NCBI GenBank assembly: GCA_012845835.1
Contig: JABAKD010000104.1
Location: forward strand, 82,001-146,000
DNA: 64,000 nucleotides
Direction: 5' to 3'
From: Undaria pinnatifida
Taxonomy: Eukaryota > Sar > Phaeophyceae > Laminariales > Alariaceae
Shown here piece after piece: positions 1 to 11,361 of the stretch (the first letter of the stretch is position 1; each line of letters begins with the position of its first letter). Made by a program: the position numbers and the translations under genes. The notes beneath the pieces are model-generated. The model was not told the origin of the DNA. It worked only from the letters and a program-made list of their open reading frames with translations, and searched no databases.

Positions 1-1
1 A

Positions 2-523
2 CAAGAAGAAGGAGAAGAACAGGTCGGGACCTTCTTCGGAAGTGCGATTAGCCCAGGAGCTCGAAAGACGGGTGTCTTGGGTTCGCCGCCATCGCCAAGC
101 GAGGGTGGGGAGAGGGAAGACTCGGCCCCCTCGTCGCCCCCGTCGGCAGCTCGGGCTGTCGGAGAGCCGCGGGCGGATGGCTTGAAAATCCGTAAGAGCC
201 GAGATACCTACGGCGGCGGCGGGGGCGACAGATGGATTGGATTCGCAGGCTCCCCCCGATTACAGATGGCGGTTGATGGCGTGGACCGCAACTTTGGCGG
301 CGGTGACGCGCGGGTTCCGAACGCCGGCGGGGGGGCAGGGCCCGGCGGACGGGTGATTGATTTGCTGCACACGTCTGGGTCGGAGGACGGGCGCGACCTT
401 GACGTCATCAGCCGCCCGGAAGTCGCGGCTGGTGCACCACGGGGGGCCGGAGAAAGTGGCACTGAGGAATCTAAGGCGTCTCGGGAAGGGCCCGAAGAGA
501 TGGTATCGCGTCACTCCCGATGA
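2..523 (+). CDS. Open frame cut by left edge; possible retroelement ORF 3' end
   Basis: The frame is open from base 2 to a stop at 521-523, about 173 residues, and its start lies outside the window. The product is rich in Gly, Ala, Arg, Ser and Glu with GC-rich codons, and I recognise no domain. A second frame (357-602) is also open, so the true frame is uncertain or shifted. The stop is followed within a few bases by a purine-rich tract and then a T-rich stretch starting TGTTATTTTGG, the arrangement expected where a retrotransposon pol gene meets its 3' LTR. That context is the only argument for a retroelement origin. It could equally be a host exon or chance GC-rich open sequence. Confidence 0.3.
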   Translation, partial: QEEGEEQVGTFFGSAISPGARKTGVLGSPPSPSEGGEREDSAPSSPPSAARAVGEPRADGLKIRKSRDTYGGGGGDRWIGFAGSPRLQMAVDGVDRNFGGGDARVPNAGGGAGPGGRVIDLLHTSGSEDGRDLDVISRPEVAAGAPRGAGESGTEESKASREGPEEMVSRHSR

Positions 524-525
524 CA

Positions 526-2330
526 CGGAGGGGGGAGGCAGAAATATGTTATTTTGGTTGCTGTTCGTTTCTTTTCGGGCGGTGTGCGAGTTCATCGGGT
601 AATGTTTTGGTGTTGTTGAGGTGCGGTGGCGACGTCGGGGCGCACGCGAGGGAAAGGCGTTGTCCTAGGGGATAGAACAACCCGCACCGTCAATTTTGAT
701 TTGTGGTGCCCGCGTGCTCTGCGTGGTCCGGCCCGGACAAAACCAGGCGCCGACGGTGTGCACCGTTGAATCCCTTCCCCTTCGAGCGAGCGTTTGCTTG
801 CTTTATTGGGCTCGCCGTTTTGGCGAGGCGTTCACCATCTCATCCGTTCCCCCCCGACTGGGTGGTTGTTTCTTCGTTGATTTGGCGTTTGACAGCTTGT
901 TTTATTTACCGTTAGCTATGTTACAGGCAGTAGAAGCATGAGGTTTTGTACTGTGGGACGTGCAGCAGGGAAAGGGTACGGTGCTAACTTTATAGCAGTT
1001 GGTGCTGAACTTCTCCCCCTCCTTCTCCCCCCCTGCGTGCCCATAATATAAAGTAGTAGGTAAACAGGGCTGAGCCTCTGCGGCGTTAACTCCCGTTGGT
1101 TCTTGTGACGAGGGATATTTGTAACCAAAACCTGTGTAGTGTGTATGTTTTTTGTGAGTGGTCAAACTTTTATTCTGACATTTTACGTGTTTTTGAGCGC
1201 GGCAGTGCAGAGATGTGGCGAGCTTCAATCGCAGCCACGGCACGACCTCTCATGATTCGCCTTGCCTCGGTGTACTACACACCGGGGTTGGTTGGGCACC
1301 GACGATTTGAACGGGTGGTATGTTGCTGCCGTGTAAAGTCGTCGTTTTCGGTAGGTCAGTGAGTGCGAATACCCATGCCGTCCCTCCCGTGCCAGTTTCT
1401 CGCTGGGCCGCCATCGACGCGCCGCCGGTGGGAATTGCATAATTACGTGCCTTTTGTGACCAAGACCCTCGGGGTATACGTCGATCCGCATGTATACACA
1501 CACTACTGACACGTACGGCGCGTTCGTACATGCCGTTACACCCCACGCGCCCCGCTGCAAGGTCTTGTCTATCCCTCCAGAAGAGGGTCTTCACAGTCGA
1601 AAATGGCAAATGTTCTAGATGGGGCAGCGACAACGTTTGTCTTCTCCTCTTTTCCTGGTTGCACCGCTGATGGTGCTGGTGGTTCCATTTTTGGGTCCCG
1701 CTAGGCAATCCGCGTTTTTTGTTTTGTCGACTGGATTGTGCGAAGGGGTGTTGAGTGTCCGTTTGTGTTGCGGAATTAGTACTCGCCGTTCTGGTTCAGT
1801 TTTGTTGAGTTTGTCCGGGACCCAGGTAGAACGAATACCCCCAAAACAGGTAGAAGCGCGGTCTTCCCAACTTTCTCGGGTAGGACAAGTGTGCAACATG
1901 ATAATAATATCGTGTTTCGCGTGTGTTGCACGTCTTTTTGGGGTGCATATTGCGAGGACTCCCTATCCCAGCAACCCGGGTTGCCCCATTCGTCTATTTT
2001 TGTTGGCGTCAATTGTTCCCCCTCAAGTGTCAAAACGGGTCAGATTTTGACGCCCACGCGCTGTAGGCCTGCCTGCAGTGGTTGGTGTGTTTCTGCTGGG
2101 CCGCGCTTGGGCTTTTATGCCCAGAGAATACGATGCATGCAGCAGAAACATAAGAGTGCGCGCGCGGCTCTATTGTGGCACATACAGGTCGTGTTTTTGG
2201 TTAGTCCCTGATGCGTGCTGCGATATACGGGTAGCACCTTTTGGCAAGACTACTTCCGACCAACGGGGCTGCTCAACTGAGAAAACTAACATGCAGTCGC
2301 TTTCTTTTTACCTGGTGTAATGCTATTCGT
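526..2330 (+). other. Purine tract and candidate 3' LTR; no gene recognised
   Basis: A purine-rich run (about 526-544, GGAGGGGGGAGG core) follows the stop of the left-edge frame, and a TG-starting sequence follows near 547. This fits a polypurine tract and the start of a 3' LTR, but the matching 5' LTR would lie outside the window, so neither the identity nor the right end can be fixed. The remainder is T- and G-rich with only short, unconvincing open frames on both strands. Confidence 0.25.
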
Positions 2331-2517
2331 TCTATACCTACAGTAGGCCATGGGAGGGTATGTTCGCTTTGTTGAAGTTGGTTGTTTTCTTTCTAATCAT
2401 CAACAGTGGCAGTAATAGCAGTCGGGTTGTGGGTGAGATATAGACCAGATCTCCTGAAGTGGGGAACCTCGGAAAATATGGGGTGAATCTAATCTGTACC
2501 CGTAGCATGATGAGTCG

Positions 2518-2745
2518 TCACACCACAGCACACTAAACCACATTACACCACACTAAAAACCACACTAAACCACACGAAACCATACTAAGAAACCACACTA
2601 AACCATACTAAACCACACGAAACCGCGCAAAACCACACGAAACCACGTGGAACCACACGAAATCACACGAAATCACACGAAATCACCGTAGACCACCGTA
2701 AACCACCCTAAACCACCCTAAACCACACCGCACCACCACTAAACG
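2518..2745. repeat. CCACACTAAA/CCACACGAAA minisatellite
   Basis: About twenty head-to-tail copies of a roughly 10-base unit, mostly ACCACACTAAA, ACCACACGAAA or ACCACCCTAAA, with drift along the array. The C/A-rich strand is the plus strand. No open frame of note runs through it. Confidence 0.85.
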
Positions 2746-2865
2746 GGTGGACGTCCCTCCCCTCCTCCCCTAGGACGGAACTGGCAAGGCGCACACTTTT
2801 TGGTTTTTGCCGCGCAAGCGGCGTTTATCACGAAATAGTAAAACATGTCTCAACTCCCTGACTGA

Positions 2866-3165
2866 TCTCTCGCAAAGTAGACAACAACGAACGGGACTTT
2901 GTGGAATGGGGGGGGGGTGACCTGACCTGTCGCAAAGCGGGTGATGAGACTACTTTGTGGAATGCGAGTGGGGGTGACCTGGAATTTTGCAACGCGGGCG
3001 AGAACGTGGCTTTGTGCAATGCGAGGCGGTGAGTTGACCTTTCACAAAGCAGGCGACAGCGCGACCTTTCGAAATGCCGTGGGGCCACTTGACATTCTGC
3101 ATAGCAGACGACGTGTCTTTGTGGTGTGCGAGGAGGTATCAGACCTTCCGCAATGAGAGCAGCGG
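2866..3165. repeat. Degenerate tandem array of about 55-60 bp units
   Basis: Five to six imperfect units, each beginning like TCGCAAAGCGGGYGA and continuing with CTTTGTGGAATGCGAG and GGTGACCT. The starts fall near 2866, 2928, 2985, 3040, 3095 and 3146. The reverse-strand open frame across it (2828-3247) is repetitive in the same way and is taken as a by-product of the repeat rather than a gene. Confidence 0.6.
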
Positions 3166-3169
3166 CGTG

Positions 3170-4195
3170 GCGCATAGCAACGCGAAGGTGCGATGGAGCC
3201 TTTGCCAGCTTTCTGGGTTTTGTGTTCACCCTGACCGTTGCTTTCATGTTGCCGTCATACTCTCAACATGTTTGCAGCATGCTCTGCTGTTGTATGTTAC
3301 CAGGTAACTAACGTGAAGCTTTCTGCGTTTTCGAGCGTCATTGACACGCGGGGTCGCCAACGGGGCGGGGCGCTTGGCCGAGATTCGCCCCTCCCCGCTC
3401 CCGCCACGAGCCCCACCCGCCCTGCCTAAAACCCGGGCAAGTATTCAAAATCCGTGCACGTATATACTCCGTATGATAACCGCAAAGTGACGCCTACATA
3501 ATAACGAGTGAAACTCCCCCGTGGCGGGCTGGCGCTGCCGCCGGTTCCCATTCTGAATGGTCGAGAGGTACAATATAGTATATGTATATATATATGGTCA
3601 CAATAGACGTGTGAGAGGCGTTCTGGCAAACGTGGTGTACGCTGCTCGAAATAGTTTTGCACCGCCGGCTCCGCTTATGCTCCTAATGGTCAATAGATAT
3701 TTAAATAGGTTATTTTTTTTTAGCGCGATGCCGAAGAAGCGACATTAGTATACTGCCAATTCAGAAGGCGGCTTACAAAGAAAAACATAATGATCGGTTG
3801 CGTAAGGTTTGGACCCGCCCACCTTCTGAACTGTTTCGAACCACAACATTCGAATAGCGGCCTAGAACGCCCAAGCGAATAACTCGTTCACGTTCTGAGG
3901 ACGTTGCGTTATATTTATGCGTTCTTAAAACGGGCTTACACATGCATAAACAATGATTAGTTGCGAAAAGGTTATGATCAGCCAACGTTTTGGTTACCTT
4001 ACGTGACTTTTTTTGACGTTTCGAAACGAATTTCTAAAACATAGGGAGTTGTGCGAGGCACCACACGTGCGTCTATGTTGTTGGGAGCTTGCGCGCGGTG
4101 TTCGACCTTGCGAAAGATGTTTGCTGTAGAATGTGTGGGATTTACTGCACATTTAAAGCACAATGTCACGATCTACATCATATTACGAGTACATA
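3170..4195. other. No gene recognised
   Basis: Short open frames only. A GC-rich patch (3350-3430) is followed by AT-richer unique-looking sequence. Nothing here resembles a known gene, RNA or element. Confidence 0.5.
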
Positions 4196-4203
4196 ATGTG
4201 TGG

Positions 4204-4800
4204 GAAGCCACGAGACCCCATGGGACCTCATGGGATCACATGGGGCCCCGCGGGAGAACCGTCGGATCCCCATACGAGCCCATGCGAGCCCCATTGGGGC
4301 CCCATGGGACGCTACGCGAGTCCCTTGGAAGCCCCATGTGGATCCCATGGGACTCCACGGGAGACCCACGGGAGCCTCATGGGCTCCCATCGGGTCTCAT
4401 GGGGTGGGAGACCTCATGCCTCACTTGGGTTCGTTTGGGTCGTCGGCAGGGTCCCATGAGGTTCCATGGATCTCACATGGGATTCAATGGGGCACTATTG
4501 GGCTCCATGGGCTCGCATTCTCCCACGGGGCTACATGGGGCTCCCATGGGGTCTCATGGTGCTCCGATGGGCTGGTCATGGGCTGGCAGAGCTCTCCGAT
4601 GGGGTCTCACGGGGCTCCAATGGGTCTCGCAGAGTTCTCCCATTGGCCTTCCATGGGCCACTCATGGGTCTCCCATGGGTCACTCATGGGTCTCTCATCG
4701 GCTTCAATAGGGCTCCCGTGGGCCCCCACAAGACTTCGATGGGGCTCCCGTGGGTTCCCCATGGGTCTCTCTTGGGCTCCCATTGGGCTCGCATGGAATG
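4204..4800. repeat. CCCATGGG-rich palindromic minisatellite
   Basis: Dense irregular repeats built from CCCATGGG, GGGCTCC, GGGTCTC and CATGGGG, many of them self-complementary. Because the units are short and rich in G, C and ATG, several overlapping frames stay open on both strands (for example 4051-4710, 4200-4904 and 4466-4900 on plus). These translations are repeats of Met-Gly-Ser-His-Gly-Ala type and are not taken as genes. Confidence 0.8.
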
Positions 4801-4911
4801 CCCCATTTTTTTTTTCGGGGAAAAATTACAAAAATGTACATCACCCGCACCATATAGTGTCCCGTCCACCCGTGTACTTACTCTCCCTTCGAGTGGCTAG
4901 CTAGCTCCACG

Positions 4912-5970
4912 CTAGTCATGGCGTAAGCGTATTTCGCGTAGATCGGCATCCTCTCTATGTTGTGTGTCACGTCTTGCACAAATTCTTTGGTGCAGAGGGC
5001 AGGCTGCTTCATTTTGCGGAGGATTGCTTCCAGGTAGCACCGCCGGTAGGTTTCCCGGCGGGGCGTTAAACGTCCTCTTTAGAACTACATCCACGTTTTT
5101 TAGGGACAACTATTTGGAATTAGAGAGCGGAGCATTCTTGCCACTTCTAAAAGGGTTGCCCGCGTCGCAGCAGACGTTGCTTCCAGTTGACGAGATCGTG
5201 CGCTGATTGGTTATCGGGTGAAGACCCTTGGCCCGCAACAGGTGCCACCCCTTCAGCGAGTACTTATTCAATCTCGCTTTTATCGCCCCGGATGGCGGGC
5301 TCGAGCGCTGTTCAATGCGGGCTGCTGCCCGCCGCTTGTGTCTCCGATTGCGTAACGCAGCTTGCTCAAGAGCCGGCAGTATATTGCGCAAAATCAGATT
5401 GCGCAGTCTAGTGAGTATCTCTGTCAGCTCCCCACCAGAGGACTGAGCGATTTCGATAGGGTGTGTTCTGACGTGCTAGTGGGAGTTCAAGACACGATGT
5501 GTTTTCGCAGATGTGCGTCAGCAGAGTGTCGTCACTGATATACAGTGTGACACATCACTGCTCCTCGTGGCCCTTCAACCGGTGGCGTGGTACTCACTGT
5601 GTCGCGAGGCGACGGGACAATGTGCGGTGGAGTCTCGATGAACACGACGTTCCTGCTCTCGATCACCTTGCGCATCACCGAGTTCAATACAACACACACA
5701 TTGAGACATGAGTTCCCGACTGTAACCACAGAGAGAGGTGACCCTCTCAGGCCCCCTTTCGGAGATTTCGCGGTGTAGGATGTTGAAGGTCTCGGTGTGG
5801 ACGGAAGCTCTGTCGTCAATGATGTCGAGGAGGCCTGGTCCCGGCTCCTTGCCGTAGAGTTCCCTTTGTAAAAGGGGTCTCCATGCCAAGAAGAGCTGAA
5901 TGCAGCAATGTCTTGGAGACGCACACCGCAGATAGGACCTGCCTCTCCCAGAGGTGCTTCGGTGAGCCAC
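4912..5970 (-). pseudogene. Decayed retroelement pol fragment, possibly Ty1/copia-like
   Basis: On the minus strand a coding-like stretch is broken by stops and frame changes. Between about 5700 and 5580 one frame reads RKVIESRNVVFIETP, which resembles the segment after the integrase core of Ty1/copia polyproteins (typically K/R-V-x-x-S-R-D/N-V-x-F-x-E). A neighbouring frame (5970-5720) is open and overlaps it, implying a frameshift. Further downstream 5446-4912 is open apart from one in-frame TAG near 5111 and has a charged, coding-like composition, but I cannot match it to RT. The copia assignment rests on one short motif. A different retroelement or a host pseudogene is possible. Confidence 0.35.
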
Positions 5971-5989
5971 TGTATTTAGCAGCAGGTTT

Positions 5990-8192
5990 TAGGTCATCCC
6001 AGCGAGAGTGCTCCTAAAGCGCTCGCTACGCCATGAAGCGCACAGCAGGATATTTTCTTGGATCCTTGGATATGGGATACAACTGTCTGATTGGATAACG
6101 GATAGCGTCGAGGAACAAACTGTTTTGACTAAGCCACGTACCTTGTCGCGCGCTGTTTCGCAGGTTGATTCTATCATACGTCATCATGACTAGGCAGATA
6201 TCCCCCCCCAAATGTTATCGGAGCATGTATTGTGACCACGGACTAGATGGCACAGCCGGTTCGGACGCTGAAACAGAACGAAAAACATTCGTCACCCACG
6301 AGGTGGGCGAGAAAATCGGAGTTGTGTTTGAAGCGTGGTAACTTCATCAAGTATTTTCGCTTTGCTGTGTTGTTTTCGCATTGTTGAACCGTTCTTTCTG
6401 CCCAACGACATCAGTACACCTAGTCGGTGTCCGTGCTGATTCTCGACATTCGTCCTAGAGAGATACAACTAACACCTTCTGCGGTCACAGCCTGTGAGAT
6501 AGAGAAAATCACCACCAACAATAATAGCCGCAATTCATCAAGGAAAGGCAAGTGAGATGCTAGCGTACCGGGTACGAGAAATCAACAAATCAAGCCACAC
6601 CATAAACAGTAAGAAAACCATGAATGTAGCAAGAGGAACAACATACATACATGCAGAAGATAACCAGATAACTAACTGCTGTTGCACGGGCGAAAGATCA
6701 CGAGGAAGAGAAAGATACGCGGGACGGCAAACGTTCAATACTAGACTACACTGCGTAACCGCTACTCAAAATCATTAACAAGAACACCGAGCAACGCCGA
6801 AAATTCCGAGTGGATACTTGTATACTTTCAGAGACGTGGTACAGCATGTGCGATACAATTACAGTAGTATGCACTGTAGTATACAGTAGATGTATGATGT
6901 ATGATAGCGTTGTGTAAAACGAAATAATGATACAAGGGAAACGTAAAAATGGAAAAACGAAGAGCTTTCATTGGCTGAAAAAAATTGCAAGGTGAATCGG
7001 TTAGCGGCTATGCATTTGGATGCAAACGGAAAATCGCATCTCCGGACTTCTTTTCCGGAGGGGGCACCAGCCCCAGACCTTGGGCACAAGCCCACCCTAT
7101 CCACAACTGGATCGACCTCCCCCGTGCAAGCCCAGCTGGCAAGGATACGAGGACTACACACTGGGACCTGTATGTACCTTCTACCTACTACGTTCTTCGG
7201 GGGTCGTTCACGTTCTTCTGGGGCCTATCACGTCTAAGCGCCAGCGCATCAGCGCTATGCTGCTTCTGTCTATACCAACGAATATTCTTTCAGCGTGCGT
7301 GAACTTTGTGGGTGGGCTACACCAGTCTGTCTCCCCTACTCGCCTACAACGACAGCGCCGCCCACAGATGGTTGGCGATCGCCCAAACAAAGGCCGCTCC
7401 AACCCGTCTGTGAGGCCACTCCTGCTTCGGAGTGGTTGCTACTGCAGGAGCCGCAGTCGAAGAATTCTGGAGGTCCCACCTGCATCACAGAAAGGCAAGG
7501 CGGTTGTATTGCATCTTTAGAGCCACGGTTTTCAAGTGGCTTCAATTTTTTAGCTGTTCAATTTTTGTTGCACGTCCGACAGGCTCAAGACAATCAAGAC
7601 TGGGCAAAGATCGGATCCCTTATCAATAGCCCCAGCGCCTCTTACGACGCACGAGGCTCCGAGACGCCTTGCTAGGGTGGGTTCCACCGGCGGTACTGTA
7701 GGTGAATAGCAAACGAGAAGAGACTAAGAAATCCATGCTGACACTGTACTGACGGGAAAAAAAGAAATTCGGGAGCCTTTTGACTGAAATTAATGTAGAA
7801 CGTACCCTATCCCGAAAACCCAGCCTAGGTAATTATTTCTGTTTCTTGTGACGACAAGTCTCCTATAGTCTACTGTGTTGGTGTGCGCCCTGATGGGCTA
7901 TGGTCACTCAGGCTGCGCAATGATCGGACCCCATGGCGGTAGTCCCAGCGCCTCTTGCTCTGCCTGCGGCTCCGTGAAGCCCTGTTAGGGTTAGATCCGG
8001 CTATATTAGGGTTGGATCCGCCGGCGGTAAACGAGTTGCACACGTTACGCAACGTCCTGCATGCACTCAAAATCACCATGAACAACCTTGCTGTTTATTT
8101 AATGGCCTTTCTTTGAATTCGCACCGCGACCAACCGAAGGTGGGCACAGGCGCCCAGCCCCGTTCAGGTGCCCTGAAGTACAATCCTCCCTG
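5990..8192. other. No gene recognised
   Basis: Several 60-165 residue frames occur on the plus strand between 6971 and 7675, overlapping in different frames, with no recognisable motif or splice pattern. Short runs of GTTAGGGTT-type sequence lie at 7985-8020. I see no RNA gene or element boundaries. Confidence 0.4.
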
Positions 8193-8880
8193 GTTGTTGT
8201 TGACTTTGTTCTCACATTAACTCGCATAATCAAGCCGGTGGTCACAGGGCAGGCTCCAGTCACTCCGAAGTGGAGGAATACCCAGGGGAAAAACACAAAC
8301 GAAACCAAAAGCGGTACGCGCATAGACTATATCATAGCTGACGCAATTCATGCCTCCGCCAGAAGAACATATAACAGTGAAATCAGGAGTCAGCCTACGA
8401 TATGCCAGGCCCACACTGGTACACGTCTCACTACTCGCGCCTGAAAACACCGACTACACCGCTTGCCACCCAAAAAAAAAAAATCACGTATATATTACAC
8501 GTTGTGCCTATCACTCGCATACGCACGTCAGACTTGAGACCCAGGCTACGGTAGGGGGGGCCTCTTTTGGGCCTTTTATTTCAGTGGCTAGGGGTCACTC
8601 GCGCGAGTGCCCCTTTTGTTCCTATGCAATCTTACGTTTTCTTTATTTTTACATTGACGAAATCAATCCGCAATGCAAAGGTGATCTATACTGCGCTAAA
8701 CCAAGTGCCTAAACCATCTCCATCCGTAGGGTAGAGAGCTACTCGTGCGAGTGGCTCTAACACACCAGTGAAAATGGGGGTACCCCCCCTACCGTAGCCT
8801 TGGTCTTGAGTCAACTGGAAAAAGAAATAAAAAAAATAAAAGACAGAACAAAACAAAAAAAAAATCCCAGCCAGAATATG
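8193..8880. repeat. Dispersed repeat, copy 1 (interrupted)
   Basis: From TTCTCACATTAACTCGCATA through CGCATACGCACGTCAGA (to about 8530) this matches 61795-62126 in the same orientation, by eye at roughly 70-80% with small gaps. After an insertion at 8531-8812 the similarity resumes (A-rich tract, GACAGAA, AATATGC, TGCCAC) and continues to about 8890, matching 62130-62235. I see no coding potential, and the class of repeat is unknown. Confidence 0.7.
8531..8812. mobile_element. Small MITE with about 28 bp terminal inverted repeats
   Basis: The left end reads GACTTGAGACCCAGGCTACG and the right end, on the other strand, GACTCAAGACCAAGGCTACG. Both continue GTAGGGGGGG. The 282 bp unit sits inside a dispersed repeat whose other copy (61795-62235) runs across the same point without it, so the second copy acts as an empty site. 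There is no open frame, so it is non-autonomous. Target duplication is unclear because the host repeat copies have diverged around the site. Confidence 0.7.
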
Positions 8881-9130
8881 CCAGCGTGCCACCGTATACT
8901 ACGCAAGATAACACCCCCCCGAACTTCAGCAGCACCAGGCAGCACGTATTATTTGTTTTTTCACTGGTAGACCAGAGTTGGACGATAACATTCTGTGGTG
9001 GTGAGTCTTTCCAAAGAACATCATGTATGACGGCGGATGCACAACATCCACGACGGCCAAAACACACCACCCACGACGGCCGCCCTTCACAAGCCACTAC
9101 TGCATGCAAGCACGGCCACCCCATAACGTA

Positions 9131-9212
9131 AGGGTTTGGGTTCGGGTTCGGGTTCGGGTTCGGGTTCGGGTTCGGGTTCGGGTTCGGGTTCGGGTTCGGG
9201 CTCTGGTCGGGG
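9131..9212. repeat. TTCGGG hexamer array (telomere-like)
   Basis: Ten exact tandem copies of TTCGGG occupy 9141-9200, preceded by AGGGTTTGGG and followed by a degenerate CTCTGGTCGGGGTTAA. It is related in form to TTAGGG/TTTAGGG telomere repeats but has C in place of A. It yields Asn-Pro and Val-Arg repeats in overlapping frames, which are not real proteins. Confidence 0.9.
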
Positions 9213-9587
9213 TTAACGATGCCGCCCCGCCGACCACCACCCAACACCCTGCGTATTTTAGATTAACTATAGAACAGTATTGCCTCGACTCGGAACTAAA
9301 TAAAGACTTTTCCTGGATTCAGGTTGTTTTTCTCGCTTATCCTTTCCACTATCTTCGCACTTATCCTTCTTCTCCCCCCGCCCCTAAACGTAGCTCAGAT
9401 CTCGGGTCGGTCGCTACGCACCCCTCCCCGCTACGGTGCACGCCTTTTTTTTCATCGCGAAAACACTCCAGCTATTTCTTCCCTCGTCGACGCGATTCGA
9501 ATTGCGCCTACCCGCGCTCGTGAGCGCTCTCAGCAGTTGATTCCTTTGATGTTAATTCGAATTGTTGCAAATGAACACAGAAGAATG

Positions 9588-9658
9588 ACCCCAAGTGGGA
9601 TTCGAACCCCATAATTAACTCTAGTAACATCCGAGGGTAACCACTAGACCACCGGGGC
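9588..9658 (-). tRNA. tRNA-like sequence, possibly tRNA-Asn(GTT) or a derivative
   Basis: The minus strand carries a good internal A box (TGGTCTAGTGG) and B box (GGTTCGAATCC) at normal spacing. The acceptor ends pair over seven positions with G-T wobbles (GCCCCGG with TTGGGGT), the D stem is GGT/ACC, and the anticodon loop ATGTTAC would read GTT. The anticodon stem has a mismatch and only three of five T-stem pairs form, so this is probably a decayed tRNA or a tRNA-derived SINE head rather than a working gene. Similar tRNA-like 3' halves lie at 11430 and 12390. Confidence 0.45.
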
Positions 9659-9661
9659 GAC

Positions 9662-11040
9662 CGGCTGTCTAAAAAATAGTTAATAATGCGCCCTCTATTT
9701 CTGAGACGTATTCTCCCAAACAAGGGGGGCACACGAGACGAGAACGGCTGCTTTGGAAGTATTTCATCCGGATCTTTCCGTAGACGCATCGCTCGGGGTT
9801 TGCATCCTCTCCGTTGCTTAGGAAATTAACTTGAACAAACGACACCGAGGGGGTGTGCAAACTTGAGTGATACCCGATACAAGGTAATTGCGGTATCATA
9901 TACCCCTAAACGTACACTTTGCTGACGGGCCACTCTCAAACACGGACTAGGCTAACCTGCAACCTTCTACGCACTCTCACCTGCCGCTCTGTTAGGGTTG
10001 GGTTGCACTTAAGATGGATTTAGGGTAGATAATAATATGTACACCCCAAGGTAGGTGGTAATCAATACAGTAGAGGTCCATTTATGGTGCCGGTTGAGTA
10101 GTGCCAGTTGCGTCTACAGTGCCTGCGAATCGTTTGGCACAGATGGAAATAACCAGTAGAGGCAGAATGCGGATTGATGCCGGTTGCCGCTATATTTCCG
10201 GGATTTGCGGCTGGAACACGCTGGCACCAACGAGGGGCCACTACGTCCCTGCATTAGAGCTGCTTTTGTTTGATTGCATTTTTTGCCGGGGTGGCCGACA
10301 GCGGCGTTACTGAAATCTGAAGCTACTGTCTACGGGAACCAGGAGGCGGCAGACCGTGCGGTTAAAGCTCCCGCCTCATCTATTATGTGGCAGAGAGGCT
10401 GAAGCCTGTCTGTGCTTGCGCGTCCCATCTGGTATGTACGGTTATTTAAGCTTGTTCTTCCTGTCTTCTTTCTTTCTTTCTTTCTTTCTTTTGCTCACCA
10501 GTAGTCCCTGCTTTTTGTCTTCTCTGGCCCGTTTCGTTGTGCTCTTAGTATGTATCCGGTTCGTTTACATTTCGGTTCCTTGCCTCGATCCGTCTTGCAA
10601 TTATTTTGGTGTCTCTGCTCACGTTCTGTGACCACGGCATTTGTGTCTCTAGGATAAATAATCGAGACGGACACGGGGTGTGCCGTTCATATCCTCGGTC
10701 ATGAATGCTCCATTTTATTAAAAACGTGAAAGCAACACACACAATTACCGGTATTTGTGTGTGGCAATAAATAAGAAAGCTGGTCGGACGGATTGCTTAT
10801 TTGTCCAGTTTTTTTTCGCCGATGTCATCTATACACTCAACATCAGACTCTCCTTCGTACTCGCGATTGGTCTCGCAGTCTGAGATGGAGCCGCCTAAGT
10901 TATTCATAGCCTCAGCATCAAACCCACGGCTGTGTTGTAGAAGGGGCTGCTGTTAAAATGATATCGCCAGTCGAGATGGAGTCAACCCTTTTGAGCCCCA
11001 TGTATGTGAGTCAACCAAACAAACGAATAGTTGCACACCC
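9662..11040. other. No gene recognised; TTTC microsatellite
   Basis: This stretch contains a short TTTC tract at 10461-10490 and otherwise unique-looking sequence with only short open frames. Confidence 0.45.
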
Positions 11041-11061
11041 TGTACAACTACTACAGCAGTT

Positions 11062-11192
11062 GGTAGTTGCCTGCCAGGCAAATACTTGTTTGAATTCCTG
11101 CGCAACTAGTTGTCTGCAGGCAACTACTTGTTTGAAATCCTGCGCAACTAGTTGTCTGCAGACAACTACTGGCTTGAGATCCTGCGCAAGTA
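11062..11192. repeat. Three tandem copies of a roughly 42 bp unit
   Basis: The unit contains GCAACTACTTGTTTGAAATC followed by CTGCGCAACTAGTTGTCTGC and is repeated about three times with a few substitutions. Open frames on both strands (10958-11368 plus, 11011-11364 minus) cross it and carry the same periodicity, so neither is trusted. Confidence 0.75.
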
Positions 11193-11361
11193 CAATAGTT
11201 GTCCTAAATTTAAGGGGTTCGGATTGGTTTGACAATATAGACTTACTTATGAATATATTTGTGCGGAAAGCGCTCGGTTGGTGCTTCCCTGGCATCTCCG
11301 AGGTCGGACGGTCCAGCTTATTACTTGCGGAACGGTGCAGTATTTCTTTGATTTCTTGCTC

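Noticed and set aside
2828..3247. 139-codon minus frame
   Set aside because: It follows the 55-60 bp tandem repeat and the residues repeat with it.
4051..4904. Three overlapping plus-strand frames of 144-234 codons
   Set aside because: They are translations of the CCCATGGG minisatellite, repetitive in every frame, with no domain.
9023..9523. Plus frame with Val-Arg repeats and minus frame with Asn-Pro repeats (8789-9247)
   Set aside because: They are produced by the TTCGGG array and have no support outside it.
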